Origin: Actinomadura hallensis
GTDB taxonomy: Bacteria; Actinomycetota; Actinomycetes; Streptosporangiales; Streptosporangiaceae
Length of the DNA: 64,000 bases
Direction: 5' to 3'
NCBI RefSeq assembly: GCF_006716765.1
Contig: NZ_VFPO01000001.1
Location: forward strand, 6,014,001-6,078,000
Within the stretch, counting starts at the first letter, position 1, and each line of letters opens with the position of its first letter. This document shows positions 9,044 to 18,152 of this stretch, piece by piece. Both the position numbers and the translations under genes were made by a program. Below the pieces are notes generated by a model. It made no database searches and was not told the DNA's origin. It saw only the letters and a list, made by a program, of their open reading frames with translations.

Positions 9044-11529
9044 TTGCTTCCTCCAGCGTTCTCGTCGGAGGCCGCCGCGGTCGCCGCCGTCGCGCCCGCG
9101 AGCACCCCGCCCGCGATCCGCACGACGTCGCCCGCCACCGCGCCCAGGTCCCGGTACAGCGAGCAGCCGGCCGAGTTGGTCGGCAGCCACACCACCCGGT
9201 CGGGCAGGTCGGCGGTCACCTCCAGGGGCAGCGTGACCTCGCCCCGGTCCGTCGACACCGTCACCGCCTCGCCGGCGCCGATCTCCGCGGCCGTCGCGGG
9301 CGACAGCCGCGCCACCGCGGCCTTGGCGGTCCCGGCCAGGAACGGCTCACCGTCCTGCAGGCGGCCGCGGTCCAGCAGCAGCCGCCACGTCGCCAGCAGC
9401 GCCTCGCCCCGCTCGGGGACCGGCGCCAGCGCCTGCGGCACGTCGGGCGCGTCGGGCCGCTCGCCGCGGTAGGCGCCGAGCTCGGTCAGCTCGCGGCGCG
9501 CCGCCTCCGGACCGGGCAGGCCCAAGTGGACGTCCATCTCGTCGGCGAGGGCGTCCAGCACGCCCAGGTCGCTCCTGCGGCCCGCCGACCTGAGCACGGT
9601 GTCGAACGGGCGGCCGCGGCCCTCCCAGTCGACGAACGTGCCGGACTTCTCCGCGACGGCCGCGACCGGGAACACGACGTCGGCGCGGTCGGTGACCGCG
9701 CTCGGCCGCTGCTCCAGGCTGACCACGAACGGGGTCCGCTCCAGCGCCCGGAGCATCGCCTCCGGGTCGGGCAGGTCGTAGGGGTCGACGCCGCCGACCA
9801 GCAGCGCGCCGCGCTCCCCGGCGGCCGCCGCCGCGATGATGCCGGCCGCGTCCTCGCCGGGCCGGTCGGGCAGCGACGCGACGCCCCACACGCGGGCGAC
9901 CTCGGCCCGCGCCACCGGGTCGGTCACCGGGCGGCCGATCGGCAGCAGCGCCGGCAGCGCCCCCGCCTCGATCGCGCCGCGCTCCCCGGCCCGGCGCGGC
10001 ACCCACGCCAGCCGGGCGCCGGTGGCCCGCGCCAGCCGCACCGCGGCGGTCAGCGCGCCGGGGCTGCCGGCGAGCCGCTCGCCCACCATGATCACGGCGC
10101 CGGGCGTCTCCAGCAGCTCCCGCACGCCGGCGTGCTCCGCGTCGCCGATCAGCGAGCCGAGCGTGTCCGCCTCCGCGCCGGGAGGCGTCGGCAGCAGCGT
10201 GCCGCCGACCTTCTGCAGCCCGCGCGTCGCGAACGGCGCGGCCGCGTACACCTTCAGCGCGTTCTTGCGGTACGCCTTGCGCAGCCGCAGGAACACGATC
10301 GGGGACTCCTCCTCCGGCTCGAAGCCGGCGAGGACGACCACGGGCGCCTTCTCCAGGTCGGCGTAGGACACCTCGATCGAGCGTCCCGCGACCGACGAGG
10401 CCAGGAACCGGGTCTCCTCCTCCGACAGCTCACGGGCCCGGAAGTCGACGTCGTTGGTGCCGAGCGCGATCCGCGCGAACTTGCTGTAGGCGTAGGCGTC
10501 CTCCAGGGTGACGCGGCCGCCGGTCAGCACGCCGGCGGAGCCGCGCGCCGCCGCGAGGCCCTCGGCCGCGATCGTGAGCGCCTCCGGCCACGACGCCGGC
10601 TCCAGCACCCCGTCCTCGTTGCGGACCAGCGGGTAGGTGAGCCGGTCGGGCTGCGCGGCGTAGGTGAACGCCCAGCGGCCCTTGTCGCAGTTCCACTCCT
10701 CGTTGACCTGCGGGTCGTCCCCGGCGAGCCGCCGGGTGACCTTGCCGCGCCGGTGGTCGGTCCGCATCGAGCAGCCCGACGCGCAGTGCTCGCACACGCT
10801 CGGCGTGGACACCAGGTCGAACGGGCGGGACCGGAACCGGTACGCGGTGCCGGTCAGCGCGCCCACCGGGCAGATCTGCACGGTGTTGCCGGAGAAGTAG
10901 GACTGGAACGGCTGGTCCTCGGCGACCCCGATCTCTTCCTTCGCGCCCCGGTGGAACAGCTGGATGAGCGGGTCACCGGCGATCTCGTCGGAGAACCGGG
11001 TGCAGCGCGTGCACTGGATGCAGCGTTCCCGGTCCAGCAGCACCTGGCTGGACAGCGCGATCGGCTTCGGCCAGGTCCGCTTGGTCTCCACGAACCGCGA
11101 CTCGCCGCGGCCGTTGGACATCGCCTGGTTCTGCAGCGGGCACTCGCCGCCCTTGTCGCAGACCGGGCAGTCCAGCGGGTGGTTGATGAGCAGGAACTCC
11201 ATCACGCCGTGCTGGGCCTTGTCGGCGACCGGCGAGGTGAGCTGGGTCTTCACGACCATGCCCGGCATCACGGGGGTGGTGCAGGAGGCCTGCGGCTTCG
11301 GCATCCCGCGGCCGTTGCCGGCGTCGGGGATCTCCACCAGGCACTGCCGGCACGCGCCGATCGGGTCGAGCAGCGGGTGCTCGCAGAACCGGGGGATCTG
11401 GATGCCGAGCAGCTCGGCGGCCCGGATGATCAGCGTGCCCTTCGGCACCTCGATCTCGAAGCCGTCGATGGTGCAGGAGACCATCTCCTCACGCTTCTCC
11501 ACCGCCGACTTGTCGTCGGTGACGGTCAC
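9040..11529 (-). CDS. nuoG: NADH-quinone oxidoreductase subunit G
   Basis: NuoG is the largest peripheral-arm subunit and holds several Fe-S clusters plus a molybdopterin-oxidoreductase-like domain. Visible ligand motifs are CEHPLLDPIGACRQC for the [2Fe-2S] cluster, CPVCDKGGECPLQ, CIQCTRCTRF and CEHCASGCSMRTDHR. The GTG start at 11529 overlaps the nuoF stop by 4 bp, giving 829 residues. The C-terminal third is alanine-rich and ends with a molydopterin-dinucleotide-binding-like region (AVTVSTDRGEVTLPL). All expected cysteines appear present. Confidence 0.96.
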   Translation of the reverse strand: MTVTDDKSAVEKREEMVSCTIDGFEIEVPKGTLIIRAAELLGIQIPRFCEHPLLDPIGACRQCLVEIPDAGNGRGMPKPQASCTTPVMPGMVVKTQLTSPVADKAQHGVMEFLLINHPLDCPVCDKGGECPLQNQAMSNGRGESRFVETKRTWPKPIALSSQVLLDRERCIQCTRCTRFSDEIAGDPLIQLFHRGAKEEIGVAEDQPFQSYFSGNTVQICPVGALTGTAYRFRSRPFDLVSTPSVCEHCASGCSMRTDHRRGKVTRRLAGDDPQVNEEWNCDKGRWAFTYAAQPDRLTYPLVRNEDGVLEPASWPEALTIAAEGLAAARGSAGVLTGGRVTLEDAYAYSKFARIALGTNDVDFRARELSEEETRFLASSVAGRSIEVSYADLEKAPVVVLAGFEPEEESPIVFLRLRKAYRKNALKVYAAAPFATRGLQKVGGTLLPTPPGAEADTLGSLIGDAEHAGVRELLETPGAVIMVGERLAGSPGALTAAVRLARATGARLAWVPRRAGERGAIEAGALPALLPIGRPVTDPVARAEVARVWGVASLPDRPGEDAAGIIAAAAAGERGALLVGGVDPYDLPDPEAMLRALERTPFVVSLEQRPSAVTDRADVVFPVAAVAEKSGTFVDWEGRGRPFDTVLRSAGRRSDLGVLDALADEMDVHLGLPGPEAARRELTELGAYRGERPDAPDVPQALAPVPERGEALLATWRLLLDRGRLQDGEPFLAGTAKAAVARLSPATAAEIGAGEAVTVSTDRGEVTLPLEVTADLPDRVVWLPTNSAGCSLYRDLGAVAGDVVRIAGGVLAGATAATAAASDENAGGSK

Positions 11530-12824
11530 TTGGCACCTCCCCAGAGGGTGGACTTGGCCGGGTCGAACGGGCAGCCGCCCTGCTCGAAGTGCTGGAGGTA
11601 CTCGTCCCGGAACAACTTGATCGACGACATGACCGGGCTGGTCGCGCCGTCGCCGAGGGCGCAGAACGTGCGGCCGAGCATGTTGTCGGAGATGTCCATC
11701 AGGGTCTCGAGGTCCTCCTCGGTGCCCTGACCCTCCTCGAGCCGCTTGAGCATCAGCTTGTACCAGTAGGTGCCCTCGCGGCACGGCGTGCACTTGCCGC
11801 ACGACTCGTGCGCGTAGAACTCCGACCAGCGCAGCACGGCGCGGACGACGCACGTGGTCTCGTCGAAGATCTGCAGCGCGCGGGTGCCGAGCATCGACCC
11901 GGCGCCGCCGACGGACTCGAAGTCCAGCGGCACGTCCAGGTGCTCGTCGGTCAGGATCGGGGTGGACGACCCGCCGGGCGTCCAGAACTTCAGCCGGTGC
12001 CCCGCGCGGATGCCGCCCGCCATGTCGAGCAGCTCCCGCAGCGTGATCCCGAGCGGCGCCTCGTACTGGCCGGGCCGCGTCACGTGCCCGGACAGCGAGA
12101 AGATCCCGAACCCCTGGGACTTCTCGGTGCCCATCGAGGCGAACCACTCCGGCCCGTTCTCGACGATCGAGGGAACCGACGAGATCGACTCGACGTTGTT
12201 GATGACGGTGGGGCCGCCGTACAGGCCCGCCACGGCGGGGAAGGGCGGCTTCAGCCTGGGCCAGCCGCGGAACCCCTCCAGCGAGTCCAGCAGCGCCGTC
12301 TCCTCGCCGCAGATGTAGGCGCCCGCACCGGTGTGGACGACGATGTCCAGGTCGTAGCCGGACCCGAGGATGTCCTTGCCGAGGTACCCGGCCTCGTACG
12401 CCTCCGCGACCGCCTGGTACAGCCGGCGGATCACGTGCAGCACCTCGCCGCGCACGTAGATGAACGCGAGGTTCGACTTGATGGCGTACGAGCTGATGAT
12501 GGTGCCCTCGACGAGCACGTGCGGGTTGGCCATCATCAGCGGGATGTCCTTGCACGTGCCCGGCTCGGACTCGTCGGCGTTCACGACCAGGTAGCGCGGG
12601 TTCGGGCTGTCCGGCGGCAGGAAGCCCCACTTCATGCCGGTGGGGAAGCCCGCGCCGCCCCGGCCGCGGAGGCCGGAGTCCTTCACGGCCTGGACGATCT
12701 CGTCCGGCTCCATCCGGAACGCCTTGCGCAGCGCCCGGTAGCCGCCGCCGCGCTCGTAGCCCTCGCGGGTGAACGAGTCGGCCTGGTCCCAGTTCCTGGT
12801 GAGGACCGGTGTCAGGGTGGTCAC
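11526..12824 (-). CDS. nuoF: NADH-quinone oxidoreductase subunit F (FMN, NADH binding)
   Basis: NuoF oxidises NADH through FMN and passes electrons to cluster N3. The glycine-rich nucleotide site GRGGAGFPTGMKWGF and the FMN-contact region GAGAYICGEETALLDSLEG are present. The [4Fe-4S] ligands lie in ESCGKCTPCREGT with a later cysteine in GRTFCALGDG. The GTG start at 12824 overlaps the nuoE stop by 4 bp and yields 432 residues, normal for the family. Confidence 0.97.
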   Translation of the reverse strand: MTTLTPVLTRNWDQADSFTREGYERGGGYRALRKAFRMEPDEIVQAVKDSGLRGRGGAGFPTGMKWGFLPPDSPNPRYLVVNADESEPGTCKDIPLMMANPHVLVEGTIISSYAIKSNLAFIYVRGEVLHVIRRLYQAVAEAYEAGYLGKDILGSGYDLDIVVHTGAGAYICGEETALLDSLEGFRGWPRLKPPFPAVAGLYGGPTVINNVESISSVPSIVENGPEWFASMGTEKSQGFGIFSLSGHVTRPGQYEAPLGITLRELLDMAGGIRAGHRLKFWTPGGSSTPILTDEHLDVPLDFESVGGAGSMLGTRALQIFDETTCVVRAVLRWSEFYAHESCGKCTPCREGTYWYKLMLKRLEEGQGTEEDLETLMDISDNMLGRTFCALGDGATSPVMSSIKLFRDEYLQHFEQGGCPFDPAKSTLWGGAK

Positions 12825-13600
12825 TTGCTCCGTCCCTCCTGGCTGCCGGGCTTGGCCTCCCCGGGGATCGGCTCGCCCGGCTCGTGCGGCGGCGGCGAGA
12901 TCTGCTCGGGCCGCACCGGCTCGTCGGGCCGCTCGCGGTCGACGTCGGCGGGCGGCGCCTCCCAGCCCCGCTCGCGCGCCAGCTCCAGCCCGCGCAGCGA
13001 CTCCGGCCCGGCCTGCACGCCCTCGCCGGCGCGGCCGTCGGGGAAGCCCGCGAGGATGCGGGACGCCTCCCGCCACGTGGCGAGGTGCTCGGGACCGCGG
13101 GTGGGCAGCACCGGCCGCCCCGCGCGCAGGTCGTCGACGAGCTTCTTGGCCTTCTCGGGAGTCATGTTGTCGAAGAACTCCCAGTTGACCATCATCACCG
13201 GGGCGAAGTCGCAGGCCGCGTTGCACTCGATCCGCTCGATGCTGACCTTGCCGTCCGGGGTGGTCTCGTCGTTGCCGAGCCCCGTGTGCTCGCTCAGCTC
13301 GTCCCAGATCTGGTCGCCGCCCATGATGGCGCACAGGGTGTTGATGCAGACGCCGACGTGGTACTCGCCGACCGGCTTCTGCTTGTACTGCGTGTAGAAC
13401 GTCACGACGCCCGTCACCTGCGCGGGCGTGATGCCGAGCTGCTCCGCGCAGAACTCGATGCCGTCCTGCGTGACGTGCCCGTCCTCGGACTGGACGAGGT
13501 GCAGGAGCGGGAGCAGCGCCGACCTCGGCCGCGGATAGCGGCTGATGATCTGCTTGGCGTCGCGCTCCAGCCGCTCCCGGACCTCCGGGTCGTACGTCAT
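12821..13600 (-). CDS. nuoE: NADH-quinone oxidoreductase subunit E
   Basis: NuoE carries the [2Fe-2S] cluster N1a of the NADH dehydrogenase module. The four ligands are visible in GVCINTLCAIMGG and in IECNAACDFAPVMMVN, in the thioredoxin-like fold. The protein is 259 residues, longer than the usual 160-180, because of a proline-, glutamate- and glycine-rich C-terminal tail of about 80 residues that has no recognisable domain. The start overlaps the nuoD stop by 4 bp. Confidence 0.96.
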   Translation of the reverse strand: MTYDPEVRERLERDAKQIISRYPRPRSALLPLLHLVQSEDGHVTQDGIEFCAEQLGITPAQVTGVVTFYTQYKQKPVGEYHVGVCINTLCAIMGGDQIWDELSEHTGLGNDETTPDGKVSIERIECNAACDFAPVMMVNWEFFDNMTPEKAKKLVDDLRAGRPVLPTRGPEHLATWREASRILAGFPDGRAGEGVQAGPESLRGLELARERGWEAPPADVDRERPDEPVRPEQISPPPHEPGEPIPGEAKPGSQEGRSK

Positions 13601-14943
13601 CGGTCCACACCCCCCATGACCGGGTCGAGGCTGGCCACCGCGGCGATGATGTCGGCGACCATGCCGCCCTCCGACATCGCCGGGATGGCCTGCAGGTTGA
13701 CGAAGGACGGGTCACGGAAGTGCGCCCGGAACGGGCGGGTCCCCCCGTCGCTGACCAGGTGCGCGCCCAGCTCCCCGCGCGGGGACTCGATCGGCACGTA
13801 CGCCTGACCGGCCGGGACCCGGAAGCCCTCGGTCACCAGCTTGAAGTGGTGGATCAGGGCCTCCATCGAGGTGCCCATGATGTGCGCGATGTGCCGGGGC
13901 GAGTTGCCCAGGCCGTCCGCGCCCATCGCCAGCTGCGCCGGCCAGCCGATCTTCTTGTCCTCGATCATGACCGGGCCCTTGGTGCTCTGGAGCCGGTCCA
14001 GGCACTGCTCGATGATCTTGAGGGACTCCTCCATCTCGTCCATGCGGACGAGGTAGCGGCCGTACACGTCGCAGGTGTCCTGCGTGGCGACCTCGAAGTC
14101 GTAGGTCTCGTAACCGCAGTACGGTTGCGACTTGCGCAGGTCCCACGGCAGCCCGGTCGCGCGCAGCACCGGCCCGGTGACGCCGAGCGCCATGCACCCG
14201 GTCAGGTCGAGGTACGCGATGTCCTTCGTCCGCGCCAGGTAGATCGGGTTCTCGTCCAGCAGCTTGCGCAGCGCCTGGATCCGCTTCGGCATCCGGTCCA
14301 GGTAGTCGCGGATCTTGCTGGTCGCGCCGCTCGGCAGGTCCTGCGCCACGCCGCCCGGCCGGATGTAGGCGTGGTTCATCCGCAGGCCCGTGATCTCCTC
14401 GAACAGGTCGAGGGTGTACTCGCGCTCGAGGAACCCGTTGAGCATCACGGTCGTCGCGCCGAGCTCGAGGCCGAACGTCGCGGTCGCCACCAGGTGCGAG
14501 GAGATCCGGTTCAGCTCCATCATCATCACGCGGATGATCTGGGCCCGCTCCGGGATCTGGTCCTCGATGCCGAGGAGCCGCTCCACGCTGAGGCAGTACG
14601 CCGTCTCGTTGAACAGCGGCGCCAGGTAGTCCATCCGGGTGCAGAACGTGGTGCCCTGCGTCCAGGTGCGGAACTCCATGTTCTTCTCGATGCCGGTGTG
14701 CAGGTAGCCGATGTTCACCCGCACCTCGGTCACCGTCTCGCCGTCCAGCGTGAGGATGAGCCGGAGCACGCCGTGCGTGGACGGGTGCTGCGGCCCCATG
14801 TTGACGACGAGGCGCTCGTCGTCGGCCTCCTCCGCGCCGGCGACGACCTGGTCCCAGTCCCCTCCGCCGACGTCGAAGACCTTGCCCTCCGCCGCCTCCT
14901 CGGCGGCGTAGGCGTCGTACTCGGTGTACTTGGTCGAGCTCAT
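13597..14943 (-). CDS. nuoD: NADH-quinone oxidoreductase subunit D
   Basis: NuoD is the 49-kDa-type subunit that, with NuoB, forms the quinone reduction site. It contains the signature NMGPQHPSTHGVLRLILTLD, and the MNHAYIRPGGVAQDLP and SPRGELGAHLVSDGG segments. The start MSSTKYTEYDAYAAEEAAEG overlaps the nuoC stop by 4 bp, and the product is 448 residues. It lacks the hydrogenase nickel cysteines, as expected for complex I. Confidence 0.97.
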   Translation of the reverse strand: MSSTKYTEYDAYAAEEAAEGKVFDVGGGDWDQVVAGAEEADDERLVVNMGPQHPSTHGVLRLILTLDGETVTEVRVNIGYLHTGIEKNMEFRTWTQGTTFCTRMDYLAPLFNETAYCLSVERLLGIEDQIPERAQIIRVMMMELNRISSHLVATATFGLELGATTVMLNGFLEREYTLDLFEEITGLRMNHAYIRPGGVAQDLPSGATSKIRDYLDRMPKRIQALRKLLDENPIYLARTKDIAYLDLTGCMALGVTGPVLRATGLPWDLRKSQPYCGYETYDFEVATQDTCDVYGRYLVRMDEMEESLKIIEQCLDRLQSTKGPVMIEDKKIGWPAQLAMGADGLGNSPRHIAHIMGTSMEALIHHFKLVTEGFRVPAGQAYVPIESPRGELGAHLVSDGGTRPFRAHFRDPSFVNLQAIPAMSEGGMVADIIAAVASLDPVMGGVDR

Positions 14944-15686
14944 GCGTACGACCGCCTTTCGTCCGGCGGGGGAACCTCCGCACCTCGGTACTCGACGGGG
15001 ATGCCGCCGAGCGGGTAGTCCTTGCGCTGCGGATGCCCCACCCAGTCGTCGGGCATCTCGATGCGCGTGAGCGCGGGATGACCGTCGAAGATGATCCCGA
15101 AGAAGTCGTAGGTCTCGCGCTCGTGCCAGTCGGCCGTCGGGTAGACGGGGACCAGCGACGGGATGTGGGGGTCGGCGTCCGGGCAGGTCGTCTCCAGCCG
15201 GATCCGCCGGTTGTGGGTGATCGACAGCAGGTGCGTGACCGCGTGCAGCTCCGCGCCCTCGTCCTGCGGGTAGTGGACGCCCGACACGCCCGAGCACAGC
15301 TCGAAGCGCAGGTCCGGCTCGTCCCGCAGGGTGCGCGCCACCTCGCGCAGGTGCTCGCGCTTGACGTAGAACGTCAGCTCGCCGCGGTGCACGACGACCC
15401 GCTCGATCGCGTCGCCGTAGTCGGGGTAGGCGCGCTCCAGCGCGTCGGCGACCTCGTCGAACTCGCCGGGCTCGGCCGCGCCGCCGGGGCCGCCGTAGGG
15501 CCGCGGCGTCGACACCTTCGGGCTCTGCCGGACGACGAGGCCGCCGTAGCCGGAGGTGTCGCCGGTCGTCTTCGCGCCGAACATCCCCCTGCGGACGATC
15601 GGCTGCTCCCGGCGCTCCTCCTCGCTGTGCGCGGGCAGCCGGTCGGCGGCCTGCTCGGCCCGCTGCTCCGGGTGCTCCGAACTCAT
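14940..15686 (-). CDS. nuoC: NADH-quinone oxidoreductase subunit C
   Basis: NuoC is the 30-kDa-type structural subunit of the peripheral arm. The diagnostic segment ERETYDFFGIIFDGHPALTRI and the following MPDDWVGHPQRKDYPLGG are intact near the C-terminus. The 248-residue protein has a charged N-terminal extension of about 75 residues before the fold begins. The start at MSSEHPEQRAEQA (15686) overlaps the nuoB stop by 4 bp. Confidence 0.96.
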   Translation of the reverse strand: MSSEHPEQRAEQAADRLPAHSEEERREQPIVRRGMFGAKTTGDTSGYGGLVVRQSPKVSTPRPYGGPGGAAEPGEFDEVADALERAYPDYGDAIERVVVHRGELTFYVKREHLREVARTLRDEPDLRFELCSGVSGVHYPQDEGAELHAVTHLLSITHNRRIRLETTCPDADPHIPSLVPVYPTADWHERETYDFFGIIFDGHPALTRIEMPDDWVGHPQRKDYPLGGIPVEYRGAEVPPPDERRSYA

Positions 15687-16234
15687 CGCACGCCCCCCTG
15701 TCCCAGCAGCGGAAGCCGGCGGCGCTTCGCCTCTTCCAGTTCGGCGATCTGCTTCTTGCGCTGCGCGCCGAGCTTGGTGTTCTGGATCTGGTCGTGCAGC
15801 TTCACGATGGAGTCGATCAGCATCTCCGGCCGCGGCGGGCAGCCGGGCAGGTAGATGTCCACCGGGACGATGTGGTCGACGCCCTGCACGATCGCGTAAT
15901 TGTTGAACATGCCGCCCGACGAGGCGCACACGCCCATCGCGATGACCCACTTCGGCTCGGTCATCTGGTCGTAGATCTGCCGCAGCACCGGCGCCATCTT
16001 CTGGCTCACCCGGCCCGCGACGATCATCAGGTCGGCCTGCCGCGGCGTCGCCGACGCGCGCTCCATGCCCCACCGGGAGAAGTCGTGCCGGGGGTCGCCG
16101 GTGGCCATCATCTCGATCGCGCAGCAGGCGAGGCCGAACGTCGCCGGCCACACCGAGCTCTTGCGCGCCCAACCCGCGACCTGCTCGACCGTGGTCAGCA
16201 GGAAGCCGCTGGGAAGTTTCTCCTCAAGACCCAT
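15683..16234 (-). CDS. nuoB: NADH-quinone oxidoreductase subunit B (cluster N2)
   Basis: NuoB carries cluster N2, the last iron-sulfur centre before quinone. The ligands are visible in FGLACCAIEMM (the tandem cysteines), GVCASSGGMFNNYA and YLPGCPPRPEMLI. The protein has 183 residues, which is normal. A GC-rich 100-bp interval separates it from nuoA, whereas nuoB-nuoI overlap each other by 4-14 bp. A 31-codon open frame exactly fills that interval. Confidence 0.97.
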   Translation of the reverse strand: MGLEEKLPSGFLLTTVEQVAGWARKSSVWPATFGLACCAIEMMATGDPRHDFSRWGMERASATPRQADLMIVAGRVSQKMAPVLRQIYDQMTEPKWVIAMGVCASSGGMFNNYAIVQGVDHIVPVDIYLPGCPPRPEMLIDSIVKLHDQIQNTKLGAQRKKQIAELEEAKRRRLPLLGQGGVR

Positions 16235-16239
16235 TTGCT

Positions 16240-16335
16240 CTACCCCCGCTCCGCTCCGGCGCGCACGACGGTGCGCGCCTCCCTCGTCGCAGGCTCCTCA
16301 GTCCAGCGCGCACGGCGCGCCTGCGCGTCGCTCAT
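16240..16335 (-). CDS. Candidate 31-residue coupling peptide between nuoA and nuoB
   Basis: The ATG overlaps the nuoA stop codon (TGATG). The frame runs 31 codons and stops 5 bases before the nuoB start, so its terminus overlaps the nuoB ribosome-binding region (GGAGCGGGGGTAG). The peptide begins MSDAQARRARW and is highly basic and arginine-rich. I recognise no family. It could be a translational-coupling ORF that lets ribosomes reach nuoB, or just an open frame in GC-rich spacer. No start other than the overlap supports it. Confidence 0.35.
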   Translation of the reverse strand: MSDAQARRARWTEEPATREARTVVRAGAERG

Positions 16336-16694
16336 CAATCCCACTCCAGACCGCCGCGGCGCCACACGTAGGCGTACGCGACGAGAACGGCGACGATGAA
16401 GAGGACCATCTCGATCAGGGCGAACATCCCCATCCGGTCGAACGCGACCGCCCAGGGGTAGAGGAAGATGATCTCGATGTCGAAGATGATGAACAACATC
16501 GCCGTTACGTAATACTTGATCGGAAAGCGCCCGCCGCCCACCGGTTGCGGCGTAGGCTCGATGCCGCACTCGTAGGCGTCGAGCCTCGCCCTGTTCCAGC
16601 GCTTCGGGCCCGTGAGCGAGGCCATCACCACCGAGAAGGCTGCGAACCCGAAGGCGAGCACCCCGAGTGCTATGAGGGGAATATAGAGATCCAT
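16335..16694 (-). CDS. nuoA: NADH-quinone oxidoreductase subunit A
   Basis: NuoA is a three-helix membrane subunit of complex I near the quinone chamber. The 119-residue protein shows the family core YECGIEPTPQPVGGGRFPIKYY and the FDIEIIFLYPWAVAFD helix with its conserved acidic residues. It is the first nuo gene. A 177-bp interval separates it from the geranylgeranyl reductase upstream, so it may be read from that gene or from its own promoter. Confidence 0.97.
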   Translation of the reverse strand: MDLYIPLIALGVLAFGFAAFSVVMASLTGPKRWNRARLDAYECGIEPTPQPVGGGRFPIKYYVTAMLFIIFDIEIIFLYPWAVAFDRMGMFALIEMVLFIVAVLVAYAYVWRRGGLEWD

Positions 16695-16758
16695 GCTCTA
16701 CGGCCTCTCCACAGAACGTACGTCGTTGTACGGGACGGCCACGCCGCGGCCCGCAACC

Positions 16759-16875
16759 CTAGCCAAGGTGATCAATGGCGCTCCCCTCAGGGGGTCGGCT
16801 CATGCACTGTAGTCCGCTCACCTGCGGAACCCTGAATCGCGGACGGGGATCGAAGATGCAGGTCACGTCGCTCAT
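16759..16875 (-). CDS. Candidate 38-residue peptide between the reductase and nuoA
   Basis: An ATG overlaps the stop of the geranylgeranyl reductase by 4 bp (ATGA) and opens a 38-codon frame beginning MSDVTCIFDPRPRF. It ends 64 bases before nuoA. No family is recognised. The overlap geometry is the same as for the real genes of this operon, but length and lack of homology make it uncertain. A short CCCCT-CA-GGGG-type inverted repeat lies inside it near 16783-16793. Confidence 0.25.
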   Translation of the reverse strand: MSDVTCIFDPRPRFRVPQVSGLQCMSRPPEGSAIDHLG

Positions 16876-18128
16876 GCCGCTGGAGCCACCTTCTGCATCG
16901 CGTTGATGACGCGGTCCATCGCGTCCCCGCCCTTGGGGTCGGTCAGGTTCGCCAGCAGCTTGAGCGTGAACCGCATCAGCGTCGGGTGGGGCAGCCCGTG
17001 CGCGGTGAGGAACTTCATCACGCGCGGGTCGCCGATGGCCTGGACGAACAGCCGGGCCAGCGTGAAGTAGCCGCCGTGCTGGTCCTTCAGGATGCGGGGG
17101 TACTCGTACAGCGTCCGCTCGCGCTGGGCCGGGGTGCGGCGCGCGAGCGCCTGCACCATGATGTCGGCGGCCAGCCGGCCGGACTCCAGCGCGTAGTCGA
17201 TGCCCTCCCCGTTGAACGGGTTGACCATGCCGCCGGCGTCGCCGACCAGCAGCATCCCGCGGGTGTAGTGCGGCTGCCGGTTGAAGCCCATCGGCAGCGC
17301 CGCGCCGCGGATCTTCGAGGTCGCGTGGTCCTCGTCGAACTGCCACTCCTCCGGCATCTGCGCGCACCAGCGCTTCAGCATCCCGCGGTAGTCGACGTTC
17401 TGGAACGCCTTGCTGGTGTTGAGGAGGCCGAGACCGACGTTGGACGTGCCGTCCCCGACGCCGAACACCCAGCCGTAGCCGGGCAGGAGGCGCTCGCCGT
17501 CCCACAGCTCCAGCCACGCCTCCATGTAGTCGTCGTCGTGCCGGGGCGTCCGGAAGTACCGCCGGACCGCGACGCCCATCGGCCGGTCCTCGCGCCGCCG
17601 CAGCCCCATCGCGAGGGAGAGCCGGGTCGAGTTGCCGTCGGCGGCGACGACCAGCGGCGCGTGGAACTCGACCTCCTCGCCCTCGTACCGGGCGGTGACG
17701 CCGGTGATGCGGTCGGTGCGCTCGTCGAGGATCGGGCCGGTCACCGTGCAGCCCTGCAGCAGCCGTGCGCCGGCCTTGGCGGCGTGCTCGGCGAGCAGCT
17801 GGTCGAAGTCGGTGCGCTTGCGGACGAGCCCGAAGTCGGGGAAAGTGGCGAGCTCCGGCCACGGCAGCTCCACCTTGACGCCGCCGCCGTAGATGCGCAG
17901 TCCCTTGTTGCGGCCCCAGCCGGGGCCGTTGACGTCGACGCCCATGCCGATGAGGGCGCGGACGGCGCGCGGCGTGAGCCCGTCGCCGCAGATCTTGTCG
18001 CGGGGGAAGGTGGCCTTCTCCAGCAGGAACACCTCGAGGCCGGCCTGCGCCAGCCAATAAGCGGTCGACGATCCGGCGGGGCCTGCCCCGACGACGATGA
18101 CATCTGCGTGTCGGGCGGAGTCGGTCAC
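16872..18128 (-). CDS. Geranylgeranyl reductase family FAD oxidoreductase (MenJ-like)
   Basis: This flavoprotein probably saturates an isoprene unit of a polyprenyl chain, most likely the menaquinone side chain as MenJ does in mycobacteria. The N-terminal dinucleotide fold is DVIVVGAGPAGSSTAYWLAQ. The family segment KICGDGLTPRAVRALIGMG and the FAD-contact GMLLVGDAGGMVNPFNGEGI follow. It is 418 residues. The position between menG and nuoA supports the menaquinone role over chlorophyll- or archaeal-lipid-type roles. A perfect Rex-type operator lies 25-44 bases upstream of its start, implying repression under a low NADH/NAD+ ratio. The substrate is inferred from context and family. Confidence 0.88.
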   Translation of the reverse strand: MTDSARHADVIVVGAGPAGSSTAYWLAQAGLEVFLLEKATFPRDKICGDGLTPRAVRALIGMGVDVNGPGWGRNKGLRIYGGGVKVELPWPELATFPDFGLVRKRTDFDQLLAEHAAKAGARLLQGCTVTGPILDERTDRITGVTARYEGEEVEFHAPLVVAADGNSTRLSLAMGLRRREDRPMGVAVRRYFRTPRHDDDYMEAWLELWDGERLLPGYGWVFGVGDGTSNVGLGLLNTSKAFQNVDYRGMLKRWCAQMPEEWQFDEDHATSKIRGAALPMGFNRQPHYTRGMLLVGDAGGMVNPFNGEGIDYALESGRLAADIMVQALARRTPAQRERTLYEYPRILKDQHGGYFTLARLFVQAIGDPRVMKFLTAHGLPHPTLMRFTLKLLANLTDPKGGDAMDRVINAMQKVAPAA

Positions 18129-18152
18129 TTCGGTTCCTCTTCAGCTCGTTCG

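Noticed and set aside
16695..16871. Rex site directly upstream of nuoA
   Set aside because: No TTGTGA or TCACAA half-sites are present in this interval; the only site for this operon is upstream of the reductase gene.
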